Of a stretch of DNA of 64,000 nucleotides, positions 34,583 to 44,054 are shown in pieces (the stretch's first letter is position 1; each line of letters opens with the position of its first letter). Both the position numbers and the translations under genes were made by a program. The notes beneath the pieces were generated by a model. The model was not told where the DNA came from, did not search any database, and saw only the letters and a program-made list of their open reading frames with translations. This DNA comes from Salinicola corii (GTDB taxonomy: Bacteria; Pseudomonadota; Gammaproteobacteria; Pseudomonadales; Halomonadaceae). The stretch lies in assembly GCF_008298015.1 (NCBI RefSeq), contig NZ_VTPX01000002.1, positions 62,001 through 126,000 on the forward strand, written 5' to 3'.

Positions 34583-36301
34583 TCAGTGATGCGCCACACC
34601 CTGGTCCCCGGTCAGCGCCGCTTCGGCCAGATCGACCTCGCGGACCAGCTTGCGCAGGACATTGTCGTTGATACGGTCGCGCTGGCGCAGCTTGTAGTAC
34701 TGGCGCCGCTCGGCGCGCAGCGCCTCCAGGCGGGTGTCGCGCTCCAACTGGCGGGAGGTGGCGAGCTGCGGCGTGGCGGTGTCGGCGGAGTGCAGGTTCA
34801 GACGCTCCCGGTAGTAGCTCATCAACTGGGAGCTGATGTCGTTGAACGCCATGATCGTCTCGTCGTTGGTCTTGTTGCGGGCGAACTCGCCGGTGCGATC
34901 GTGATGGTAGCGTTCGATGCGGTAGATGGCGGCCTCGGCACCGGCGATGCGCGCCTTACGCTCCTCCTCGAATTCATGGGTGTCGTTGGGGAGCTTGAGG
35001 TTTCGCAGTACCAGCGGCAAGCCGATGCTGCCGGTGATCAGCGTGAACAGGATCACGCCGGTCGCCAGGAAGATCATCAACTCCCGCGCCGGGAAGTCGG
35101 TGCCGTCGTTCATCAGGTGCGGCAGTGACAGCGCCGCCGCCAGGGTGATCGTGCCGCGAATACCGGCCAGCGTCGCCGCCAGCATCAGCTTCACCGGAAT
35201 CTGCCCGGTGCTCGCCGGCGGGGGGAGGCGCGGCTGACGCTTGATGAAGCCCATCACTCTCGACAGCCCCCGCCCGATGGCGCTGGCGAGCCAGATCCAG
35301 ATGAAGCGCGAGGCGAGCAGGGCGAGCGAGATCGCCGCCACGTAGCCCAGCAGGCGCAGGAATTCGTAGTCGCCGATATCGTGCAGCGAATGGTCCAGCG
35401 CCCCGCTGATGATCGCCGGCAGCTGGAACCCCAGCAGCAAAAAGACCAGCGCGTTGAGGACGAATTCGAGCATCTCCCACACCGCCTGGGTCTGCATGCG
35501 GGTGTGGAGCTGGCCGACGCGCTTGATGTCGGCACGATTCATCACCATGCCCGCGGCCACGGCGGAGAGGATGCCGGACATGCCGAGATGTTCGGCCAGC
35601 AGGTAGGCGGCGAAGGGGAGCAGCAGCACCAGCAGGATGACCTGGACCGTGGTGGCCTCGCCCAGGTGGCGTTCGATCAGCCGCGTGCGCAGGACATTGA
35701 AGCCGAAGGCCAGCAGCCCGCCCACCGCCAGGCCGCCGATCGAGATCAGCAGGAAGCTCCCGGCCGCGTCGGTCAGCGAGAAGGTGCCGGTCAGCGCCGC
35801 CGCGACGGCGAACTTGAACGCCACCAGGCCGGAGGCGTCGTTCATCAACGACTCCCCCTCGAGGATTCGCATCAAGCGCGGCGGCACCGGCAGGCGGCCG
35901 GAGATCGACGATACCGCCACCGCATCGGTGGGGGAGAGGATCGCCGCCAGGGCAAAGCAGATCGCCAGCGGCAGCGCCGGGAACAGGAGATGGATGAAGT
36001 AGCCGACCCCGACCACCGTGAACAGCACCAGCCCCAGCGCCAGGGCCAGGATCGGCCCGCGCAGGATCATGAACTCGCGCTGGGGGAAGCGCCGGGCATC
36101 GGAAAACAGCAGTGGCGCGATGAACAGCAGCAGGAATATCTCCGGCTCGAGTTCGACGTGCAGGCCCGATGCCGGCCATGCCAGCAGGGCGCCGAGAAAT
36201 ATCTGCACCAGCGGTGTCGGGAGGGCGGGAACGAACCGTGTCACGACCCCGGTCGCCGAGGCAACCAGCAGCAGAATCAGAACCAGAAATAGCGTATCCA
36301 T
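34583..36301 (-). CDS. Na+/H+ antiporter, CPA1 (NhaP/YjcE-like) family
   Basis: A 572-residue antiporter with about 12 membrane segments in residues 1-420 and a long hydrophilic C-terminal domain with helical, charge-rich sequence. The cation-binding ND motif is in GESLMNDASGLVAFK, FALAAILSPTDAVAVSS is conserved, and GIRGTITLAAALSLPHL is the family arginine-containing helix. It exchanges Na+ for H+ across the inner membrane, suiting a halophile. Confidence 0.93.
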   Translation of the reverse strand: MDTLFLVLILLLVASATGVVTRFVPALPTPLVQIFLGALLAWPASGLHVELEPEIFLLLFIAPLLFSDARRFPQREFMILRGPILALALGLVLFTVVGVGYFIHLLFPALPLAICFALAAILSPTDAVAVSSISGRLPVPPRLMRILEGESLMNDASGLVAFKFAVAAALTGTFSLTDAAGSFLLISIGGLAVGGLLAFGFNVLRTRLIERHLGEATTVQVILLVLLLPFAAYLLAEHLGMSGILSAVAAGMVMNRADIKRVGQLHTRMQTQAVWEMLEFVLNALVFLLLGFQLPAIISGALDHSLHDIGDYEFLRLLGYVAAISLALLASRFIWIWLASAIGRGLSRVMGFIKRQPRLPPPASTGQIPVKLMLAATLAGIRGTITLAAALSLPHLMNDGTDFPARELMIFLATGVILFTLITGSIGLPLVLRNLKLPNDTHEFEEERKARIAGAEAAIYRIERYHHDRTGEFARNKTNDETIMAFNDISSQLMSYYRERLNLHSADTATPQLATSRQLERDTRLEALRAERRQYYKLRQRDRINDNVLRKLVREVDLAEAALTGDQGVAHH

Positions 36302-36667
36302 CGACCCGATCGACCGGTAGAAATTCGTTAGCCGACGAGCTTAACGGAAGTCGAATGCTTTAGGGCGCCGAGCGACAAAATTTTCTGGCGATGCATTGGG
36401 CGGGATCGGGATGAGCTGTCTATGCTGTTGTCGATGGGCGGCACTGGGTCCTGACAACACCGGCTGCCCGATCACCCCGTGACGAAACGCTTGTCTCGCT
36501 GGCTCGCGACGCAGCCGGCGATCATCGACGATGTACGCGCGCCCGTGATCCTGCCTTCCAGGACATCGTTTCGGTGTGCGGCATCATCGCTCGAGACGAC
36601 GAGCCGTGGCGAGGCGCAGTGACGCGCCTGACACCCGCGGCTCTCCCAATCCAGATGAGGAGCCGGC
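36302..36667. other. Intergenic region before the second pao operon
   Basis: About 365 bases between the divergent antiporter and the second oxidoreductase operon. No supported gene, palindrome or copy of the 17-bp repeat found before the first operon was seen. Confidence 0.4.
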
Positions 36668-37213
36668 ATGATGGACGATTCCGCGCATTCCCCCCGCCCT
36701 TCCGACGAGACCGTCAGGCTCGATTTTACGCTCAACGGCGAGCCCCGCACGATCGAGGTCGCGCCCAATGCGGTACTGCTCGATGTGCTGCGCGAGCAGC
36801 TCGGGCTCGGCGGTACCAAGAAGGGCTGCGATCACGGCCAGTGCGGCGCCTGCACCGTGCATGTCGATGGCCTGGCGATGAACTCCTGTCTGCGCCTGGC
36901 GATCATGTGCCAGGGACAGCAGGTCACGACGATCGAAGGCTTGGCGAAGGATGGCCAGCTTCATCCGGTGCAGCAGAGCTTTCTCGAGTGCGACGCCTAC
37001 CAGTGCGGTTACTGCACTCCCGGCCAGATGATGTCGGCCACCGCGCTGCTCGCGGACGATCGCATCGGCGCCGACGACGCCTCGGTCAAGGAGGCCATGA
37101 GCGGCAATATCTGCCGTTGCGGGGCCTACAAGAACATTCTCGAGGCGATCCAGCAGGCCCGGGTGCAATTGGGTCACGACGCCACGACGCCCCGCAAGGA
37201 GGATGTCGCATGA
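36668..37213 (+). CDS. Aldehyde oxidoreductase iron-sulfur subunit, no Tat signal
   Basis: A 181-residue PaoA-like protein with two [2Fe-2S] clusters (GCDHGQCGACTVHVDG; YQCGYCTPGQMM; NICRCGAYKN). Unlike the copy at 19290, its N-terminus is short (MMDDSAHSPRPSDETVRL) and has no twin-arginine signal, so this complex should stay in the cytoplasm. A GAGG-type ribosome site lies at about 36655-36660. The stop overlaps the next start as ATGA. Confidence 0.92.
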   Translation: MMDDSAHSPRPSDETVRLDFTLNGEPRTIEVAPNAVLLDVLREQLGLGGTKKGCDHGQCGACTVHVDGLAMNSCLRLAIMCQGQQVTTIEGLAKDGQLHPVQQSFLECDAYQCGYCTPGQMMSATALLADDRIGADDASVKEAMSGNICRCGAYKNILEAIQQARVQLGHDATTPRKEDVA

Positions 37214-38220
37214 GAGCCTTCGCCTATTCCCGCGCCGATAGTGTCGATCACGCCGCGCATCGCATCACGCACGACGCGGCCTTCGTCGCCGGTGGCACCA
37301 CACTGCTGGATCTGATCAAGCTCGACGTGCTGAAGCCGAAAAACGTGGTCGACATCAACGCGCTGCCGCTCAAGCGCGTCGAACGGCTCGACGACGGTCG
37401 GCTCAGGATCGGAGCGCTGGTCACCAATACCGACCTGGCCCACCACCCCGAGGTCAAGCGACATTATCCACTACTGTCCCAGGCGCTGCTGGCGGGGGCC
37501 TCCACCCAGCTCCGCAACATGGCGACCACGGCCGGCAACGTGATGCAGCGCACGCGTTGTCCGTATTACCGCGATGCCGCCGCGGCCTGCAATCGGCGCG
37601 AGCCGGGCAGCGGCTGCGACGCTCGGGGCGGGCTGAACCGGTTGAATGCCGTGTTGGGGGGGAGCGACGCTTGTGTCGCCGTCCACCCCTCCGACATGTG
37701 CGTGGCGATGGCCGCGATTGGCGCGACGCTGACGCTGAGTAGCGCCGACGGGGAGCGAGAAGTGGCGTTCGGGGATTTCCATCGTCTGCCCGGCGACACG
37801 CCCCACATCGAGCATGACCTCGCCGACGGCGAGCTGATCACCGCCATCACGCTGGAGCCGCCGCTGGCCCCGGCAGGCTCCTACTACCTCAAGCTTCGGG
37901 ATCGAGCGTCGTATGAATTCGCCCTGGCATCGGCGGCGGCGCAGCTGTCGCTGGACGGCGAGATGATCGGCGAAGCCCGGGTCGCGCTCGGTGGGGTCGG
38001 CACCAAACCCTGGCGCTGTCCCGATGCCGAGGCGGCGCTGGTCGGCCAGCCTGCCCAGATCGCCACGTTCGAACGCGCGGCGGAGATCGCCCTGCGCGAT
38101 GCCACACCGCTCGAGCACAACGCCTTCAAGATTCCGCTGGCGCGACAATCCATCGTTCGCGCGCTCCGCGAGGCGACGCGTCTCGCCCGTGACGAAGGGA
38201 AACAGGAGGGCCAGGTATGA
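37210..38220 (+). CDS. Aldehyde oxidoreductase FAD-binding subunit (second set)
   Basis: A 336-residue PaoB-like subunit. FVAGGTTLLDLIKLDVLKP and GASTQLRNMATTAGNVMQR match the first copy closely, and the extra [4Fe-4S] cysteines are kept in TRCPYYRD, ACNRREPGSGC and SDACVAVHPSDMC. It overlaps its neighbours by 4 bases at each end, indicating one tightly coupled operon. Confidence 0.92.
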   Translation: MRAFAYSRADSVDHAAHRITHDAAFVAGGTTLLDLIKLDVLKPKNVVDINALPLKRVERLDDGRLRIGALVTNTDLAHHPEVKRHYPLLSQALLAGASTQLRNMATTAGNVMQRTRCPYYRDAAAACNRREPGSGCDARGGLNRLNAVLGGSDACVAVHPSDMCVAMAAIGATLTLSSADGEREVAFGDFHRLPGDTPHIEHDLADGELITAITLEPPLAPAGSYYLKLRDRASYEFALASAAAQLSLDGEMIGEARVALGGVGTKPWRCPDAEAALVGQPAQIATFERAAEIALRDATPLEHNAFKIPLARQSIVRALREATRLARDEGKQEGQV

Positions 38221-40436
38221 ACGATTTGACACGGCCGCGCGTGATCGGACAGCGCACCCCGCGCATCGACGGCGAATTCAAGCTTACCGGCCGCGCCGGC
38301 TACACCGGCGAGTTGCATGCCGAGGGGATGCTCTATGGCTATCCGGTCCCGGCGACGATCGCCCATGGCAAGCTCGAGGCACTGGAGCTCGACGAGGCCC
38401 AGGCCATGCCCGGTGTCGTGGATATCTTCCATCACGGCAACTTCGACACGCTGCATCGATCGCCCAACTCCATGGGCCATGGCGATCAGGTCAGCGAGGT
38501 GAGGCTGCCGTTCGAGGACGAGACGATCCATTACCACGGTCAGTACGTGGCGCTGGTGGTGGCGAAAACCTTCGAGCAGGCGCGTGCTGCCGCCTACCGC
38601 GTGGTTGCACGCTACCGCCAAGCGTCCGGCGCCGTTCCGAGCCTGCTGGGGCGTGACGACGAAGGATTGCCGATCGAGAGCGAAGGCAGTTCACGAGGCG
38701 ATCCGGAAGCGGCGTTCTCGGGGGCGCCAGTCAAGATCGATCGAACCTACCACATCGCCGCCGAGAGCCATCTGCAGATGGAGATGCACGCGACGCTGGC
38801 GGAGTGGCATGACGGCGGCCGGCGGCTGGTGGTACACGAGTCGACCCAGGGTGTGGTCTATCAGCGTAACGCCATGGCCCGGATCTTCGATCTGGCGCAG
38901 GAGGATCTCGAGGTCATCTCTCACTACATCGGTTCCGGCTTCGGCAACAAGTTGTTCATGTGGCCGCACGCCGTGGCAACTGCCGTGGCCGCGCGTCGCC
39001 TGCAGCGACCGGTGAAGGTCGTGCTGCCGCGTCAGCAGGACATGATGTCCGGCGGCAACCGCCCGGCCTCGCGCCAGCATATTCGCCTGGGCGCCGGGCG
39101 CGATGGCCGGTTGACCTCGGTCATCCACGACAGCATCACCGAAACCTCGCTGGTGGATCGGTACATCGACTCGTGTGGCAGCGCCACGCCGAGTTTCTAT
39201 GCCTGCGACAACCTGGCCGTCAGCCAGCGTATTCTTCCCGTCAATCACGGCACGCCCTGCCCGATGCGAGCGCCGGGAGAGGTCTCCGGCATCTTCGCGC
39301 TGGAGACTGCCATGGACGAACTGGCGGTCGAGCTGAAGATGGATCCAGTCGAGTTGAGACTCAGGAACTATGCCGAGTCGGATCCCGAAAGCGGACTGCC
39401 CTGGTCGAGCAAGCAGTTGGACAAGTGCCTCCAGAGTGCCGCCGAGCGCTTCGGATGGGACAAGCGCAATCCCGAGGTGGGCTCGATGCGCGACGGCGAT
39501 GAAATCATTGGTTATGGCATGGCTTCCTGCACCTGGTTCGCTGGCCGCCAGCCGTGCCAGGCTCGGGTCGAACTGCGTGCCGATGGCTCGCTGTTCGTCG
39601 GCTGCGGCACCCAGGACATCGGTACCGGCACCTATACCATCGTGGCGCAGACGGCGGCCGAACTGACCGGTATGCCGCTGGCCGATATCGAGGTCAAGCT
39701 GGGCGAGTCCGGCCTGCCATCCGGCCCGCTTTCCGGCGGCTCGATGGCAACCGCCTCGACGTTACCGGCAGTGGCCGCGGCGGTGCGTGACGCGCTGGAT
39801 GCGCTCAAGGAAGTCGCGACCGGCAACGGTGGTGCCTTCGAGGGGCTCTCCGCGGACGATCTCGAAGTAGGGCAGGGTGGCTTGAGTCATGGCGAGCATC
39901 GGGTCAGCTTCGCCGAGGTGCTCAAGACCAACAAGCTGGCCAGCGTCAACGGCCAGGGCAGCACGGCGCCGGGCGCCGAGCAGAACGCCTACAGTTTCCG
40001 CTCGTTTGGCGCACATTTCGTTGAGGTGCGTTTCGATCCGGGGATCTCGCGGGTACGCGTGGCACGGGTGGTCAGCAGCATGGACATCGGTCGCGCGATC
40101 AATCCTCCAGCGGCGCGCAACCAGGTCGAGGGCGGTATCATCATGGGAATCGGCATGGGCCTGTTCGAACAGCTCGAATACGATCCCCGCGATGCCCGGT
40201 TGATCAATTCGAACGTGGCCGACTACATTTTGCCGACCCATGCCGATGCGCCGGAGATCGACGTCGAACTGCTCGATTATCCCGACTTCGAGTTCAACGA
40301 ATTTGGCGCTCGCGGCGTTGGCGAGATCGGTTTGACCGGCGTCGCCCCGGCGATCTCCAACGCGCTCTATCACGCCACTGGCAAGCGCCATCGTGACCTG
40401 CCGATCACCATCGAAGCGCTACTGGCTTCGTCGTGA
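38217..40436 (+). CDS. Aldehyde oxidoreductase molybdenum-binding subunit (second set)
   Basis: A 739-residue PaoC-like catalytic subunit: IDGEFKLTGRAGYTGELHAE, GSGFGNKLFMWPHAVATAVA, NHGTPCPMRAPGEVSG and FGARGVGEIGLTGVAPAISN with the catalytic glutamate. FGNK replaces the FGGK of the first copy, hinting at a different substrate or cofactor environment. No maturation chaperone gene is adjacent. Its 3' end overlaps the convergent tetR gene by 18 bases. Confidence 0.93.
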   Translation: MNDLTRPRVIGQRTPRIDGEFKLTGRAGYTGELHAEGMLYGYPVPATIAHGKLEALELDEAQAMPGVVDIFHHGNFDTLHRSPNSMGHGDQVSEVRLPFEDETIHYHGQYVALVVAKTFEQARAAAYRVVARYRQASGAVPSLLGRDDEGLPIESEGSSRGDPEAAFSGAPVKIDRTYHIAAESHLQMEMHATLAEWHDGGRRLVVHESTQGVVYQRNAMARIFDLAQEDLEVISHYIGSGFGNKLFMWPHAVATAVAARRLQRPVKVVLPRQQDMMSGGNRPASRQHIRLGAGRDGRLTSVIHDSITETSLVDRYIDSCGSATPSFYACDNLAVSQRILPVNHGTPCPMRAPGEVSGIFALETAMDELAVELKMDPVELRLRNYAESDPESGLPWSSKQLDKCLQSAAERFGWDKRNPEVGSMRDGDEIIGYGMASCTWFAGRQPCQARVELRADGSLFVGCGTQDIGTGTYTIVAQTAAELTGMPLADIEVKLGESGLPSGPLSGGSMATASTLPAVAAAVRDALDALKEVATGNGGAFEGLSADDLEVGQGGLSHGEHRVSFAEVLKTNKLASVNGQGSTAPGAEQNAYSFRSFGAHFVEVRFDPGISRVRVARVVSSMDIGRAINPPAARNQVEGGIIMGIGMGLFEQLEYDPRDARLINSNVADYILPTHADAPEIDVELLDYPDFEFNEFGARGVGEIGLTGVAPAISNALYHATGKRHRDLPITIEALLASS

Positions 40437-41075
40437 GGGACGCCCCTGGACGCCATGCAGGAAAAGGTCGACACAGCGTGTCACCCGATTCTCGATCGCC
40501 GTCCTCGAAGGCGGCGACTCCAGCTGTAGTACGCGAATGAGGTGCCACTCCCCCAGCAGCATGCCGAGAAAGGCGCCGGCGAGTTCGACGGTATCGCATG
40601 CCGGCATCAGTTGCCTTTGCACCCGGCGCTCGAAGTAGTCCGCCAGGGCGAGCCGGACACGACCGGGGCCACCATCGAAGAACAGCCGTGCCAGTTGCGA
40701 CTGGCGGGGGCTCTCGGCCACGACTTCGCGGTAGATGCCCAGGGTTTCCTCGTCCATGACCTTGACCAGCAGCTCGATGCCGAGACGCTGCAGCGCCGCC
40801 TCGATGGTCAGTTCGTCGACACCTTCGTCGGTCAGCGTGCCGTAGATATGATGGGAACGGCGTTCGATCATGGCCTGGAACAGGCCTTCCTTGTTGCCGA
40901 AGTGGCGATAGAGAGTGGAAAGCGAGCCGCCGGCGCGACCGACGATGTCGTTGACGCTGACCTGACCGTAGCCGCGCTCGAGAAACAGTTGCTGTGCCGC
41001 GTCGAGCAGGGCGTCCCGACGCTGACGGCCCCGCTCGGTCGTCGGGGGGGAATCTTTGGGAAGTGACGGCGACAT
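40419..41075 (-). CDS. TetR family transcriptional regulator
   Basis: A 218-residue regulator starting MSPSLPKDSPP at 41075, after GAGGGAAAGCC. The helix-turn-helix is at about residues 30-65 (LFLERGYGQVSVNDIVGRAG, then GSLSTLYRHFGNKEGLFQAM). It is divergent from the emrAB-like pair, with a 17-bp palindrome between them, so it is probably the local repressor. Its last codons overlap the end of the convergent oxidoreductase gene. Confidence 0.93.
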   Translation of the reverse strand: MSPSLPKDSPPTTERGRQRRDALLDAAQQLFLERGYGQVSVNDIVGRAGGSLSTLYRHFGNKEGLFQAMIERRSHHIYGTLTDEGVDELTIEAALQRLGIELLVKVMDEETLGIYREVVAESPRQSQLARLFFDGGPGRVRLALADYFERRVQRQLMPACDTVELAGAFLGMLLGEWHLIRVLQLESPPSRTAIENRVTRCVDLFLHGVQGRPSRRSQ

Positions 41076-41139
41076 GGCTTTCCCTCGTGTCGGCAACGCT
41101 GGATTTTTTCGATACGACGCGGTGGCGTTTTCGATAAGA

Positions 41140-41156
41140 TAGTGTAGTCTACACTA
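41140..41156. promoter_or_regulatory. TetR operator palindrome between tetR and emrA
   Basis: TAGTGTAGTCTACACTA is an 8-1-8 perfect palindrome in the 125-base gap between the divergent regulator and efflux genes. Its length and symmetry fit a TetR-family dimer site controlling both promoters. Confidence 0.75.
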
Positions 41157-41200
41157 CACATCGAATGGGCGCGCACTTCTGGCAGGAAAATAGGCTCGGC

Positions 41201-42292
41201 ATGAAGATCAAAAAGAAACTCTACACGGCAGTCGTGATACTGGTCGCGCTGGCGGTGGCGCTTGTCTTCGCGTGGCACTGGTGGCAGACCGGACGCTTCT
41301 TCATCGAGACCGACAACGCCTACGTGCACACCGATAGCGTCGCGGTGCGTGCGGAGATCAGCGCGCGAGTGACCGAAGTGCCAGTGGACGACAACCAGCG
41401 GGTTAAGCAGGGCGACCTGCTGGTTCAGCTCGACGATCGGGATACTCGCAGCCAGCTGGCCCAAGCCCAGGCGCAACTGGCCGTCAGTTCGGCCAACGTG
41501 ACCCAGGCGCAGCGTCAGGTCGAGCTCGATCGGGCCAGCATCGACGAAGCCCAGGCCCAGGTGACCGCAGCCCAGTCCGATGTCGCCCAGGCGCGTCAGC
41601 ATCTCGAACGCTCGCAGTCGCTGGCGGCGAACAACTACGCCTCGCGCCAGCAGTTGCAGGACGATCAGGCGTCGCTGCGGGTCGCCCAGGCGACGCTGGC
41701 GGCGCGCCAGGCGAGCGTCGAATCGGCCAAACGGCGGCTATCGGCCGACCAGGCCTCCATCGACAGCGCCAAGGCCAACCGGGACGCCGCCGAAGCGGAC
41801 ATCGAATACAACCAGAGCCAGCTCGCCAAGACGCGTATCGTCGCCCGGCGCGACGGTGTCATCGGCAATCTGACCGTCGAGCCCGGCGATCTCGCCCAGC
41901 CGTCGCTCACCTTGATGCAACTGGTCCCGGTCTCCAGCGCCTACGTGGTCGCCAACTACAAGGAGACCGAGATCGAGCGCATGCGCGTGGGCCAGCCGGT
42001 GGCACTGGCGGTGGATGCCTACCCGGATATCGACTTCACCGGCAAGGTCGACAGCGTGGCGCCGGCGACCGGCACCCAGTTCAGCCTGCTGCCCCAGGAC
42101 AACGCCACCGGCAACTTCAACAAGATCGTTCAGCGCGTGCCGGTCAAGATCCGGGTCACTGGACCCAAGGATCAGCTATGGCGGCTGCAGTCCGGTCTCT
42201 CGGTCGAGCCCTCGGTGGATACCCGTGAGGTCGATGGCCAGGCGATCTACTTCGATCCCGGCCCCGACCTGGACGACGGGCCGCAGTCATGA
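41201..42292 (+). CDS. emrA: HlyD-family periplasmic adaptor, EmrA type
   Basis: A 363-residue membrane-fusion protein starting MKIKKKLYTAVVILVALAVA, a single N-terminal anchor. The lipoyl half-motif is in IETDNAYVHTDSVAVRAEIS, then a long glutamine/alanine-rich coiled coil (about residues 95-210), and ARRDGVIGNLTVEPGD completes the lipoyl domain. It bridges the EmrB-type permease to an outer-membrane channel for drug efflux. The channel gene is not in the window. Confidence 0.92.
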   Translation: MKIKKKLYTAVVILVALAVALVFAWHWWQTGRFFIETDNAYVHTDSVAVRAEISARVTEVPVDDNQRVKQGDLLVQLDDRDTRSQLAQAQAQLAVSSANVTQAQRQVELDRASIDEAQAQVTAAQSDVAQARQHLERSQSLAANNYASRQQLQDDQASLRVAQATLAARQASVESAKRRLSADQASIDSAKANRDAAEADIEYNQSQLAKTRIVARRDGVIGNLTVEPGDLAQPSLTLMQLVPVSSAYVVANYKETEIERMRVGQPVALAVDAYPDIDFTGKVDSVAPATGTQFSLLPQDNATGNFNKIVQRVPVKIRVTGPKDQLWRLQSGLSVEPSVDTREVDGQAIYFDPGPDLDDGPQS

Positions 42293-42314
42293 CGCTGCGT
42301 CGTGAGTCCATGGC

Positions 42315-43865
42315 ATGAGTGAAGTGGCGGCACCAGGCGGCGCTGGCCCACAGGAGATGCCGTCCTGGCACTACCGCTTCGGCTTCATCGCGGCGGTGTT
42401 CGGCATGTTCATGGCGATTCTGGACATCCAGATCGTCGCCAGCTCGCTGAACGAGATCCAGGCCGGCGTCTCGGCCTCGAGCGACGAGATATCCTGGATC
42501 CAGACCTCCTACCTGGTCGCTGAAATCATCATGATCCCGCTCTCCGGCGTACTGATGCGCTGGCTGTCGACGCGGGTGGCCTTCGTCATCTCCTGTGCCG
42601 GTTTCACCCTGGCCAGCCTCGGCTGTGCGCTGGCCAACAGTATCGAACAGCTGATCGTGCTACGTGCCATCCAGGGCTTCATGGGGGGCGCGATGATTCC
42701 GATCACCCAGGCGATCAGCTTCTCACTGTTCCCGCGTCGCGCCATGGGGGCCGTCCAGGGCGTGATCGGCATGGTGGTGACCATGGCGCCGTCGATCGGC
42801 CCCACCGTTGGGGGCTATGTCACCGAGCTGTTCAGCTGGCACTGGTTGTTTCTGGCCAACGTGGTGCCGGGAATCCTGGTCACGCTGGCGGCGTGGCGCT
42901 TCCTCGATATCGATGAAGGCGATGCGAGTGTCGCCAAGCGGCTCGACTTTCGCGGCCTGATCCTGATCGCGCTGTTTCTCGGCAGCCTCGAGTTCGTGCT
43001 CGAGGAGGGGCCCGGCGACGACTGGTTCGCAAGCGAGCTGATCGTGTGGATGACACTGCTTTGCGTCGCCTCCTGCATCGGCTTCTTCTGGCGGGTGTTC
43101 ACCTATCATTCGCCGATCGTGGATCTCCACGCCTTCCGCAATCTCAATTTCTCGATCGGCACCGGGCTGGTATTCGTGGTGGGGATCGCGATGTATGGTC
43201 TGGTCTATCTGATGCCGCTGTTCCTGGGCGGGGTCAGGGGGTACTCGAGCCTGCAGATCGGCGAGGTGATGTTCGTCACCGGGGTGGCGATGTTCTTTAC
43301 CGCCCCGATCGTGGGGCGTCTGACCAACTCGGTGGACCTGCGCGTACTGCTGTTCTTCGGTCTGACGCTGATCGGAATCGGTACGGTGATGAACAACAAC
43401 CTGACCAGCGAGTCGGGTTTCTGGGAGTTCTTCTGGCCGCAGATCGTGCGCGGCATGGGCATGATCCTGTGCATCATCCCGGCTTCGCGGATCGCGCTGG
43501 GCACGCTGCCGCCGCAGGAGCTGGGCAACGCCGCCGGACTCTTCAGCGTGATGCGCAACCTCGGTGGCGCGGTGGGCCTGGCGATGCTCGACACCGTGCG
43601 CGACTGGCGCGAGGACTATCACTGGAACCAGCTGATCCCCGCGCTCAACGAGGGGCGAGTCGTGGTTCAGCAGCAGATCGACAATTATCAGGCGATGCTG
43701 ATCGGCCATGTCGCCGACCCTTACCACAGCGCGGTGGCTCTGCTCGGCCAGCGCTTCGGCATCCAGGCCCAGGTGCTCGCCTACAACGACATCTTTCTGT
43801 GGCTGGGCTGCATCTACCTGTTGTGCGTGCCGCTGGTGTTCCTGCTCAAGAAGATCGAGCATTGA
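42315..43865 (+). CDS. emrB: DHA2-family drug efflux permease, EmrB type
   Basis: A 516-residue, 14-helix major-facilitator protein. FMAILDIQIVASSLNEIQ is the EmrB motif D region, WIQTSYLVAEIIMIPLSG follows, and VVTMAPSIGPTVGGYVTELF is the antiporter motif C. It lies 22 bases after emrA and is likely cotranscribed with it. A heptamer array starts immediately after the stop codon. Confidence 0.93.
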   Translation: MSEVAAPGGAGPQEMPSWHYRFGFIAAVFGMFMAILDIQIVASSLNEIQAGVSASSDEISWIQTSYLVAEIIMIPLSGVLMRWLSTRVAFVISCAGFTLASLGCALANSIEQLIVLRAIQGFMGGAMIPITQAISFSLFPRRAMGAVQGVIGMVVTMAPSIGPTVGGYVTELFSWHWLFLANVVPGILVTLAAWRFLDIDEGDASVAKRLDFRGLILIALFLGSLEFVLEEGPGDDWFASELIVWMTLLCVASCIGFFWRVFTYHSPIVDLHAFRNLNFSIGTGLVFVVGIAMYGLVYLMPLFLGGVRGYSSLQIGEVMFVTGVAMFFTAPIVGRLTNSVDLRVLLFFGLTLIGIGTVMNNNLTSESGFWEFFWPQIVRGMGMILCIIPASRIALGTLPPQELGNAAGLFSVMRNLGGAVGLAMLDTVRDWREDYHWNQLIPALNEGRVVVQQQIDNYQAMLIGHVADPYHSAVALLGQRFGIQAQVLAYNDIFLWLGCIYLLCVPLVFLLKKIEH

Positions 43866-43921
43866 CTGCGGGCTGCGGGCTGCGGGCTGCGGGCTGCGGG
43901 CTGCGGGCTGCGGGCTGCGGG
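43866..43921. repeat. Tandem 7-bp repeat, 8 copies of CTGCGGG
   Basis: Eight exact CTGCGGG units begin directly after the TGA of the efflux gene. Unit length, copy number and position match the CTACGGG array at 8916; the two units differ by one base. Confidence 0.97.
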
Positions 43922-43948
43922 CCGGGATCGTCGGCGCAGCATTCTGAC

Positions 43949-43983
43949 GAAGCTCGAAGCTCGAAGCTCGAAGCTCGAAGCTT
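43949..43983. repeat. Tandem 7-bp repeat, GAAGCTC
   Basis: Four exact GAAGCTC units plus a final GAAGCTT follow the CTGCGGG array after 27 bases. The unit length is again seven. Confidence 0.95.
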
Positions 43984-44054
43984 CTTTCTGTAATCTGGCT
44001 TTCCTGCTGACCCGCCTCAGCGTTTCGTTCGATCGTTCAGGATGGTTTGCCGCT

